Assembly: GCA_902472555.1 (NCBI GenBank)
Contig: CABROF010000003.1
Location: 1-57,262 of the forward strand
Reading direction: 5' to 3'
From: UMGS1851 sp900555605
Lineage (GTDB): Bacteria > Bacillota > Clostridia > UBA1212 > UBA1255
Length of the DNA stretch: 57,262 bases
Shown: piece after piece, positions 7,557-15,098 of the stretch
How the letters are laid out: each line of letters starts with the position of its first letter
How positions within the stretch are numbered: position 1 is the first letter of the stretch
The notes under the pieces: generated by a model
The model's database searches: none
Told to the model about the DNA's origin: nothing
The model's input: only the letters and a program-made list of their open reading frames with translations
Program-made: the position numbers and the translations under genes

Positions 7557-8698
7557 GAAAGATTCTTACAATTACGATTCTTTTAATATTGCTGACGACA
7601 GTCTCTTGCAATAAAAAACAGGAGGATACACCGCCTATGCGAACCGACACAAATTATTATGATTCCCAAGTGGGATTATGGTATACTGTGTGGTGGGATT
7701 CAGAAGAGGCTGATCCCACCTATTACCAACATCATTGGGTCAAAGAAACACGGGTTAAGCCGGTTAAATTTGGATACTATGCAACCGATGACGATGCGAA
7801 ATTAGACTATGATTTCCGTATGTTTACTCAATGGGGGATTGATTATTTAATACTTGATGACACAAATAATCATTCGGCAGATGCAGGAAATATCGCAAAC
7901 CATATTAATACTATTTTCAAAAAAGCAAAAGCTTTGGGGGATGATGCGCCGAAGTTGTGTTTTGCTGGAGGGCTACCCCTGCTGCAAGGTGATGAAGAAG
8001 GCATGAAGCGTGAAATGGATATTTTTTATAACTATGCTTCACGCTATCCGGATCAAACCTATTTTTGGAAAGGGAAACCGCTCTTTGTTAACTTTACTGT
8101 TCCTGCAAATTATTCTTGGCAGGATACAGAGGATCGTTTCACCATGCGCCCAGCAGGAGGGCATACCTCCGAGGGCTGGGAAACAAGAGAAGAACATAAT
8201 CTGATGGAAATCGGCATGTACGGTTGGGTTTTCGACAAACAATATGACGGCTCCGAGGTTTACGGTATAACCCCCGGCTTCTCCAGAAGTCACAATAACC
8301 TTGCCACCTCTGCTGCTCCCCTTTCCAGGGAAAACGGAGAACGTTACTGTAACGCCTGGCTGCAAGCGATTAAAACCAATCCAGAAATGATTGTGATCGC
8401 CAGCTGGAACGACCACGCAGAAGAAACAGGAATTGAAGCCGTAGCGATTATGAACGGACCTATTGAAGGCAGAGAAGACGAAGCACTCAATCCATTCTAT
8501 TATGAGCAAATCACCCAAGGCTATCTCGCACTCCGAACAGGTTATTTGGAGAATTTCTACTACCGTGCAGAGAGCAGCAAGCAAATTTATCGCTACAACG
8601 ATGGAACATTGAAGAAGGTTTCTTCTGTTCCTGCCATGACTGCTGTGATTGTGACTCCTGATGATTATTTCACTTGGGCCGGCGTTCCTCGCGTATGA
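7553..8698 (+). CDS. GH71/GH99-like glycoside hydrolase, lipoprotein
   Basis: The protein has 381 residues. The start is taken as the TTG at 7553, which overlaps the previous stop (TTGA) and has AAGGAG 8 nt upstream. A lipoprotein signal ends TTVSC, with Cys19 as lipid anchor. The mature part is a TIM-barrel-like hydrolase (DSQVGLWYTVWW, WGIDYLILDD, GSEVYGITP, IASWNDHAEETGIEA). N286-D287-x-x-E290 corresponds to the catalytic pair region of GH99, with Asp where GH99 has Glu. It is the extracellular counterpart of the cytosolic enzyme at 4605-5663. Flanking genes encode two membrane-anchored binding proteins, so it probably degrades a surface-captured alpha-glycan or mannan. Substrate unknown. 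Confidence 0.78.
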   Translation: MRKILTITILLILLTTVSCNKKQEDTPPMRTDTNYYDSQVGLWYTVWWDSEEADPTYYQHHWVKETRVKPVKFGYYATDDDAKLDYDFRMFTQWGIDYLILDDTNNHSADAGNIANHINTIFKKAKALGDDAPKLCFAGGLPLLQGDEEGMKREMDIFYNYASRYPDQTYFWKGKPLFVNFTVPANYSWQDTEDRFTMRPAGGHTSEGWETREEHNLMEIGMYGWVFDKQYDGSEVYGITPGFSRSHNNLATSAAPLSRENGERYCNAWLQAIKTNPEMIVIASWNDHAEETGIEAVAIMNGPIEGREDEALNPFYYEQITQGYLALRTGYLENFYYRAESSKQIYRYNDGTLKKVSSVPAMTAVIVTPDDYFTWAGVPRV

Positions 8699-8724
8699 TT
8701 TTCAAAACATGAAAAGGTGATTTT

Positions 8725-9534
8725 ATGAAAAAATTTTCAATTATTACACTAATATTCATTGTACTTGGGGCAGTTCTCTTTGCTGTGCCGACCATGGCAC
8801 AGCAAACAACCTCTCCGTCTCCAACAAATATGGAAGTGTCGGAACCGTTTAATTATATTGAAAATGGCTCCTTTGAAATGGGTGACGGCGGTCAATGGGG
8901 TGCAATTCCCGGTTGGGATATGAGTCTTCCCATAGGTACCATGGATATTTATATCGGCAACTACTATTATGATGACAAAGAAAGCTTCCCCAGCGATACT
9001 TATATCGCCCTGAGAAAAGAAGCAAATCCTGACGGCGATGCTGTTTATGTAACGCAAACAATTACGGAGCTTCCCGTAGGTGTTTACGAATTTTCCGCTT
9101 GGATGTGGGCTCCCAACAATGTCGAATTTATCTCAATCGAACTTTCCTCCTCCAGCGACTATGAAGAACTCTTTTGTTATCACGGAATGAAGGGTTATGA
9201 TTCAACTGAAATTGCAGTCAAAGACGGAACACTTACAATTACGATTACTGCTGACAACGTACATAAGGATGCGGCAATGGATGCTTTAGTCGACGATCTG
9301 AAACTGATTCAGATTAAAGGCGAAGAAGCGTTTGCAACGCCTACACCCTCGCCTACACCCTCGCCTACCGCTGAGTCTACCAAAGCACCCTCTGCTGCTG
9401 TTACAGCGCACGCCAAACCTTCTGGTTCATCCAAAAACAACGGGAATCTGCTTTTGATCTTTTTATCAGTCGCAGCAGTGGCTTTCGTCGCAGTAGTAAT
9501 TCTTGCAGTTATATTGGTAAGAAAGAAGAAATAG
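8725..9534 (+). CDS. Second membrane-anchored putative carbohydrate-binding protein
   Basis: The protein has 269 residues: signal peptide (1-25, cleaved near TMAQQ), binding-like domain (about 43-195), a Thr/Pro/Ser linker (ATPTPSPTPSPTAEST) and a C-terminal membrane helix ending RKKK. The domain is collinear with that of the 6870 protein: GGQWGAIPGW, IALRKEANPDGDAV, SAWMWAPNNVE, TITITADN and AMDALVDDLKLIQI recur. The long linker would hold the domain further from the membrane than its paralogue. It is the last gene of the trio, 26 bp after the hydrolase. Ligand unknown. Confidence 0.72.
   Translation: MKKFSIITLIFIVLGAVLFAVPTMAQQTTSPSPTNMEVSEPFNYIENGSFEMGDGGQWGAIPGWDMSLPIGTMDIYIGNYYYDDKESFPSDTYIALRKEANPDGDAVYVTQTITELPVGVYEFSAWMWAPNNVEFISIELSSSSDYEELFCYHGMKGYDSTEIAVKDGTLTITITADNVHKDAAMDALVDDLKLIQIKGEEAFATPTPSPTPSPTAESTKAPSAAVTAHAKPSGSSKNNGNLLLIFLSVAAVAFVAVVILAVILVRKKK
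9340..9363 (+). repeat. Tandem 12-bp repeat encoding the TPSP linker
   Basis: CCTACACCCTCG occurs twice in immediate succession (9340-9351 and 9352-9363). It encodes Thr-Pro-Ser-Pro units in the linker of the binding protein and is a likely site of slippage and linker-length variation. Confidence 0.8.
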
Positions 9535-9559
9535 CGATATCACCGATAAAACCTCGACA

Positions 9560-9595
9560 TTTTACACCATCGGCTTCACTGTCGGTGGTGTAAAA
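9560..9595 (+). terminator. Inverted repeat after the binding-protein operon
   Basis: TTTTACACCA (9560-9569) and TGGTGTAAAA (9586-9595) are perfect 10-bp arms around a 16-nt loop. It starts 26 bp after the stop of the last trio gene. No T-run follows the A-rich right arm on the plus strand, so it is a weak or Rho-type terminator, or an mRNA-end stabiliser. Confidence 0.5.
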
Positions 9596-9603
9596 TATAT
9601 AAA

Positions 9604-9816
9604 AACAACATTTCCAACGGCGTTTATTCTGAACCGAAGTCAGAATTTTTCGCACAATTCATATTCTCCGGCCAATATTACGTATTTGATCGCAATGACT
9701 GTAAAAATATTCTTCTGCAAGACAATGCCATTATGCTTCCGCCGGAAGACTCCTGCACGGATATCATAAAATATTACGGTTTTATGCCCTCCGGAATATT
9801 CAAAACAACTGATTAA
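9604..9816 (+). pseudogene. Open-frame remnant without a start codon
   Basis: A frame of 71 codons runs open to the TAA at 9814-9816 and looks like real protein (ends YYGFMPSGIFKTTD; contains FIFSGQYYVFDRNDCKN and DNAIMLPPEDSC), but it has no start codon or ribosome binding site. It is probably the 3' end of a gene whose 5' part was lost, perhaps when the neighbouring island was inserted. I could not identify the family. The rest of 9535-10030 holds the hairpin at 9560, the promoter at 9895 and a small TCACA/TGTGA inverted repeat at 9851-9864. Confidence 0.35.
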
Positions 9817-9894
9817 TAAAGAATTTCTTTTTTCATTCAGACACAAAGAATCACATTTTTGTGACATTATAAATCATTGCTGTTTGATATCCCG

Positions 9895-9924
9895 TTGACT
9901 TATAATTTTTATGGTAAATACAAT
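9895..9924 (+). promoter_or_regulatory. Promoter of the solute-binding protein gene
   Basis: TTGACT (9895-9900), an 18-bp spacer and TACAAT (9919-9924) give a good sigma-A match. This leaves a leader of about 100 nt before the ATG at 10031. A TCACA-TTTT-TGTGA inverted repeat lies upstream at 9851-9864. Confidence 0.6.
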
Positions 9925-10030
9925 CTTTATCAGTCATGATGCATGACGTCTTTCTATTATTGTATGGGTTACATCTGGTACGATATTGTAAAAAGGTTCT
10001 TAAAAAACAGCAGGAGGTAGGAGTAAACGT

Positions 10031-11434
10031 ATGACACAAAAACAGTTCGGTTGGAAAATGAAAATCCGGTCTTGCGGCGTTCTTCTCATTGTGACCGCAC
10101 TTTTGTTCAGCGCCGCAGGCTGCGGCGGCAGAAGTACGGTCAAAGACGGAAATCTTGATCCGGATACAAATCTGGTGGATTTGAACATCTCTGGAAATAT
10201 TGTATTTACCATTAATAATGAAAGCGGAACTGAGACAGAGGGTATGGCGCCGCGGTCTTTTGCGGAAGCTTTTATGAGCGCATATCCGGGAACGACAGTT
10301 ACCGTAAGAGAGATTAAACGCGACCAATATGCGCAGCAGGTTTCAGCAGGCACCATCGGCGATGTCTTCTGGTGTGATGAGCCCATGGCAAATACCTTTC
10401 ATCTGGAGCATAACGCGATTATGCCCTTGGATGCCTATTTGAAGCCTTTAAATATCGATATCCAGCAGGTTTACAAGGGCGCGATAGACTGCGGTATGAT
10501 CGAAGGACGTTTATATATGGCGCCCCGTACAATGTCTCAGCAGACCCTGATCTATAACGTAGATGCTCTGCGGGAGGCCGGTTTTTTGTCTGAAGTCGCC
10601 GCCGGGGATGCGCTTACCTGGACGCGGTTCAGCGAGATCTGCAGGTCTTTGAATCAAAGCAATCCGGACGGTACATATACACAAGTCGGGGCTGCGATGA
10701 AAACCTGGTGGTTCCCTGTGCTGGTATCCTTTTTAGAGGGTTGGGGCGGAACTTGGGTAGATCAAGAAGAAAAACACGTCTCCTTTACTTCAGATCCGCT
10801 TGTATTTCAGGGACTCAGTGAATTATTTCAAGCCATGAACGATGGCTGGCTGTATCCGGAAGATTTAGGTTATTCCGGCGATAAAAATACTGCATACGCG
10901 AATCTGTCGGCTTACAATTACGTTTTCCGCACCTTTGGTACGATTACATGGCTGACACGGTACGGGAACGACTATGCGTCCGCCGCAATCGATTGGGATA
11001 TCTGTCCTTTTCCGCAGATGCCGGTACACAAAGTCGGCGCAGGCGCCACCGGATATGTCGTATATAACCGAACCGCGAATCCTGATACTGCCGCAGCATT
11101 TGCACTGTTCTTTTTAACGGAAGACGGCCAGCTTGCATATCATGGGCAAACAGGTGGAGAGATCCCGCTTCTGAGCACACTGTCGGAGGATCCCTTCTGG
11201 CGCGGACAGGGAACCCCTTGGCCGGAAAAAAACTATGATGCATTTATCAGCTATCCTTCCGCCACAACGCCCGCTACTGCAGTCGTACAGGTTCCGCCGG
11301 TGGTGGCGGACTTGATCTCTGACAATAATCTGAGAACACTCTTCCAGAAAATATTGGCCAATGAAATCAGCATGGAATCCGCCTTCTCTACCTTGGAAAC
11401 CCAAGCCAATGAGCTTTGGGCGCGGATATCTTAA
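10031..11434 (+). CDS. Extracellular solute-binding lipoprotein (family 1, sugar type), orphan
   Basis: The protein has 467 residues. The lipoprotein signal ends FSAAGC, with Cys31 as anchor. The mature sequence shows the layout of family 1 carbohydrate ABC binding proteins (FAEAFMSAYPGTTVTVREI, GTIGDVFWCDE, MSQQTLIYNVDALREAGF, TWTRFSEICRSL). AGGAGG lies about 13 nt before the ATG at 10031. No ABC permease or ATPase gene is near: dnaE converges from the other side. It must therefore pair with a transporter encoded elsewhere, or serve as a sensor. It may supply the sugars released by the adjacent hydrolase island, but that link is only positional. Confidence 0.88.
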   Translation: MTQKQFGWKMKIRSCGVLLIVTALLFSAAGCGGRSTVKDGNLDPDTNLVDLNISGNIVFTINNESGTETEGMAPRSFAEAFMSAYPGTTVTVREIKRDQYAQQVSAGTIGDVFWCDEPMANTFHLEHNAIMPLDAYLKPLNIDIQQVYKGAIDCGMIEGRLYMAPRTMSQQTLIYNVDALREAGFLSEVAAGDALTWTRFSEICRSLNQSNPDGTYTQVGAAMKTWWFPVLVSFLEGWGGTWVDQEEKHVSFTSDPLVFQGLSELFQAMNDGWLYPEDLGYSGDKNTAYANLSAYNYVFRTFGTITWLTRYGNDYASAAIDWDICPFPQMPVHKVGAGATGYVVYNRTANPDTAAAFALFFLTEDGQLAYHGQTGGEIPLLSTLSEDPFWRGQGTPWPEKNYDAFISYPSATTPATAVVQVPPVVADLISDNNLRTLFQKILANEISMESAFSTLETQANELWARIS

Positions 11435-11484
11435 CAAATCGCATATCAGATTATCTACTATAAAAAAACCTATTCAACAGAGAA

Positions 11485-11531
11485 AAACCGTCTCAAGTGC
11501 ATATCTCATGCAGTGAGACGGTTTCCTCTTT
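11485..11531. terminator. Bidirectional intrinsic terminator
   Basis: AAACCGTCTCA (11485-11495) pairs exactly with TGAGACGGTTT (11514-11524), with a further TGCAT/ATGCA pairing inside the loop. On the plus strand CCTCTTT follows; on the minus strand a TTTTT run follows. It separates the converging solute-binding protein and dnaE genes. Confidence 0.85.
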
Positions 11532-11559
11532 CATGATAAAAATCTCATTACTATCTTAT

Positions 11560-14500
11560 CTATGAAGCAGACATATCACAAAGCGCCGCAAGTTCTTCCA
11601 GGATATCCTGTGTGCATGCAATATAGCCGCCGCATAAAAGCGTTCCTGTATCTTTATTGTATACCGCCACTTCTCGATCTCCGGAAAAAAAGCGAATAAA
11701 TGCCTCCACCGGATTCTTCAGCGCCGCATCGCATCGGAATTCCAGCTTTGCCGCGGCTTCCGGCGGCACGCCGGATCCGGATTCCCGGTGAATTTTAAGA
11801 TAGCTCTCCATGATCTCAATTCTGTCCGGCAATATTTTAGGCGCTTCATCTTCCCGCAGGCTCAGGCGGCCCGTTACAACCACAAGCGCATCGTTTTTCA
11901 AAAAGCCGCCGTATTTTTCATAAATTTTCGGGAACAGGAGCAGTTCAATACTGCCGTACATGTCCTCTAAGGAGGCAAATGCCATCATCGCGTTGTTTTT
12001 TGTTGCTTTTTTCTTAACATTTGTAACAATGCCGCCGATTATTACCTGCATATTATCCTTTACATGGTCTGCCATGGAAACCGCGTATTCAGAGAAAGCT
12101 TCTTCCTCCGCACCCCCGGCCCCCCCCAAATCCGAGGTTTTCAAATTTCTGATCTGAGAGAGCGCTTCCTCATAAGGCTCCAGCGGATGACCAGACAGAT
12201 AAATTCCCAGTACCTCCTTTTCCATTGTCAGCAGCTCGCTTCTTTCATATTCCGGGATATCCGGATAACTGTCCTTTACCGAAGCAATCACATCTTCGCC
12301 GAACATTTCAAAAAATGACAGCTGCCCTTCTACCGCTTTTTTTCGTTCCGCGGAAATACTGTCGATCATTTCTTCAAATGTACACATCAGCTGTGAACGA
12401 TGCAATCCAAAAGAGGAAAATACGCCGGCTTTGATAAAGCTTTCAATACAGCGTTTATTCGAGTCCGTATCCGCGGTTCTTTCACAAAAGTCACGAAAGC
12501 TTTCAAAAAGTCCATTTTTTTGCCGTTCTGCCACAATCTGATCCACAACGCCCATACCTACATTTTTGATCGCGGCCAGCCCGAAGCGGATATTTCCGCC
12601 CGCAACGGTAAATTTTCCCGTACTGCTATTGATGTCCGGCGGCAGCACCGCAATATGCATCGCCCGGCATTCCAATATATACTGCGCAATTTTTTCCGCA
12701 CTGCCCATATAGCTGTTCATCATGGCGGCCATGAATTCAACCGGATAATATGTTTTTAAATACGCCGTCTCATAACCGACTACCGCGTAGCATGCCGCGT
12801 GTGCTTTATTGAACGCATAGCTTGCAAAGTCTGTCATCTGCTCAAAGATGCGGTCAGCCACTTCTTTTGAGACGCCTTTGCGCTGTGCGCCGGCCAAAAA
12901 GTTCACGCGTTCTTTTTCCATAACATCATGCTTCTTTTTTGCCATGGCACGGCGGACCAGATCCGATTGTCCCATGGTATATCCCGCAACATCGCGTACG
13001 ATCTGCATAACCTGTTCCTGGTATACCATACAGCCATACGTAACATTCAGGATCGGTTCCAGCAGAGGATGATCATATTTGACTTTATTTGGATTCTTTT
13101 TATTATCAATGTATTTGGGGATCTGATCCATCGGCCCGGGACGGTACAGTGCAATTCCTGCAATGATATCCTCCAGATTGTCCGGCTGCAGTTCTGTCAT
13201 AAACCGCGTCATTCCCGGACTTTCCAGCTGAAAGATTCCGGCCGTCTTTCCATCGCAGATGGTTTTATAAACCGCTGCATCCTCCATTTTCATATTATCA
13301 AAATCAATTGTGATTCCGTGATTATCCCGAATCATCTCCAATGAATCCTGTATGACGGTCAGCGTTCGCAGGCCGAGAAAATCCACCTTGAGCAGGCCGA
13401 GCTTTTCCAATGTCGTCATGGGGAACTGCGTCACAATACTGTCGCCGTTTTTCTGTACAGGTACATAGTCTGTAACCGGTTCCTTTGTCAGCACCACGCC
13501 GGCAGCGTGGGTAGAAGCATTGCGCGGCATCCCTTCTAATTGCATAGCCGTATCAAGCAAGTCCTTGACTACCGGATCGCTTTCATATTTTTGGCGAAGC
13601 TCTGTGTTCATTTCAATTGCGGCCCGAATACTGGTGGCTTTTCCCGGCGCCATGGGAATCATTTTTGCGATGACGTCCACATCTCCGTAGGGAATATCCA
13701 GCACACGACCCACATCCCGTACAGAGCCTCGGGCAGCCATCGTACCAAAGGTGATGATCTGTGCTACACGGTCTTCTCCGTATTTTTCCGTCACATAATC
13801 AATCACTTCTTTTCGTCTTTCATCACAGAAATCAATATCAAAATCCGGCATACTGATCCGTTCCGGATTTAAAAAACGTTCAAACGCCAGCTGATATTTC
13901 AGGGAGTCAATATTGGTAATTTTCAAACAATACGCCACAAGGCTGCCTGCGCCCGAACCGCGTCCCGGCCCCACCGTAATGCCATGGTCCTTTGCATATT
14001 TGATAAAATCCCAAACAATTAAGTAGTAGTCGGCATACCCCATACGATTGATGACAGACAGTTCGTATTTCAGACGTTCTTGGACCGCCTCCGGCAGGAC
14101 GGCGCCGTATCGCTGCGCCGCCCCCTCATAACACAGCTTTTTCAAATATTCCTCTGCCGTAAGACCATCCGGTTTTTGAAAGTCCGGAAGCACAGTTTTG
14201 CCGAATGTCAGTTCCACATTGCAGCGCTCCGCAATCCGGACCGTATTCTGAACGGCTTCCGGACAGCTGGCAAACAGCGCCTCCATCTCTTCCGGCGTGC
14301 GCAGATATACCTGGTCCGTGTTAAAATGCATCCGGTCCGGATCGTGATAACGCTTCCCCATCTGTACGCACATCAGGATATCCTGTGCCCGGGAGTCCTC
14401 CCGGTTGATAAAATGTACGTCATTGGTTGCAACCAGCGGAATTCCCGTTTCATCTGACAGCTTGATCAGGGCGCGATTCACGCGGATCTGGTCTTCCAGG

Positions 14501-15048
14501 CCATTGCTCTGCAGCTCCAAATAATAATTCTCTGCGCCGAAGATTCCGCGGAACCGCAGCGCCAGCTCTTTTGCGCCCGCATAATCTTCTTTCAGAAGCA
14601 GCTGCGGAAGATCGCCGCCTAAGCATGCACTGCAGCATATAATGCCTTTTGCATATTGAGAAAGCAGATCTAAATCCACCCGGGGTTTATAATAATACCC
14701 TTCGGTAAAAGCCCGGGATACAATTTTTACGAGATTATGATAACCCTCTTCATTTTCGGCAAGCAGCAGCAAATGGCCGCTGTCTCCGTCAAGATTCGCG
14801 GTTTTGTCGAACCTGGTCCGTTTTGCAGTATAGACCTCACATCCGAAAATGGGCTTGATATTTTCTTTCTTACATGCCTCATAAAAATCAATTACCCCAA
14901 ACATGACGCCATGGTCCGTAATCGCAACCGCATCCATGCCTCTTTCCGCACAAGCCTTTGCCAGCGCCTGAATTCTGCATGCACCATCCAGAAGACTGTA
15001 TTCCGTGTGCACATGGAGATGAACAAATCGGGATGTGATTTCTCCCAT
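11560..15048 (-). CDS. dnaE: DNA polymerase III alpha subunit (DnaE type)
   Basis: Replicative polymerase of 1162 residues. The N-terminal PHP domain begins at residue 8 (FVHLHVHTEYSLLDG). The polymerase core includes GPGRGSGAGSLVAYCL and the catalytic PDFDIDFCDERR aspartates, followed by the beta-binding and helix-hairpin-helix regions and a C-terminal OB-fold (VIIGGIVTNVKKKATKNN). It lacks the proofreading exonuclease of PolC, so it is the DnaE paralogue. The ATG at 15048 begins MGEITSRF and has AAGGAGG 11 nt upstream; the same frame is open to 15249, but that upstream part is antisense-like and overlaps the mutase gene. It lies 50 bp downstream of the mutase. Confidence 0.97.
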   Translation of the reverse strand: MGEITSRFVHLHVHTEYSLLDGACRIQALAKACAERGMDAVAITDHGVMFGVIDFYEACKKENIKPIFGCEVYTAKRTRFDKTANLDGDSGHLLLLAENEEGYHNLVKIVSRAFTEGYYYKPRVDLDLLSQYAKGIICCSACLGGDLPQLLLKEDYAGAKELALRFRGIFGAENYYLELQSNGLEDQIRVNRALIKLSDETGIPLVATNDVHFINREDSRAQDILMCVQMGKRYHDPDRMHFNTDQVYLRTPEEMEALFASCPEAVQNTVRIAERCNVELTFGKTVLPDFQKPDGLTAEEYLKKLCYEGAAQRYGAVLPEAVQERLKYELSVINRMGYADYYLIVWDFIKYAKDHGITVGPGRGSGAGSLVAYCLKITNIDSLKYQLAFERFLNPERISMPDFDIDFCDERRKEVIDYVTEKYGEDRVAQIITFGTMAARGSVRDVGRVLDIPYGDVDVIAKMIPMAPGKATSIRAAIEMNTELRQKYESDPVVKDLLDTAMQLEGMPRNASTHAAGVVLTKEPVTDYVPVQKNGDSIVTQFPMTTLEKLGLLKVDFLGLRTLTVIQDSLEMIRDNHGITIDFDNMKMEDAAVYKTICDGKTAGIFQLESPGMTRFMTELQPDNLEDIIAGIALYRPGPMDQIPKYIDNKKNPNKVKYDHPLLEPILNVTYGCMVYQEQVMQIVRDVAGYTMGQSDLVRRAMAKKKHDVMEKERVNFLAGAQRKGVSKEVADRIFEQMTDFASYAFNKAHAACYAVVGYETAYLKTYYPVEFMAAMMNSYMGSAEKIAQYILECRAMHIAVLPPDINSSTGKFTVAGGNIRFGLAAIKNVGMGVVDQIVAERQKNGLFESFRDFCERTADTDSNKRCIESFIKAGVFSSFGLHRSQLMCTFEEMIDSISAERKKAVEGQLSFFEMFGEDVIASVKDSYPDIPEYERSELLTMEKEVLGIYLSGHPLEPYEEALSQIRNLKTSDLGGAGGAEEEAFSEYAVSMADHVKDNMQVIIGGIVTNVKKKATKNNAMMAFASLEDMYGSIELLLFPKIYEKYGGFLKNDALVVVTGRLSLREDEAPKILPDRIEIMESYLKIHRESGSGVPPEAAAKLEFRCDAALKNPVEAFIRFFSGDREVAVYNKDTGTLLCGGYIACTQDILEELAALCDMSAS

Positions 15049-15098
15049 CGGTCTTTCTGCCTCCTTAATATTTTCGGCGCTCTCCGCAGGAAAGCGGT

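Noticed and set aside
9640..9867. 75-codon minus-strand frame after the island
   Set aside because: No family, no ribosome binding site, and it overlaps a more protein-like plus-strand frame.
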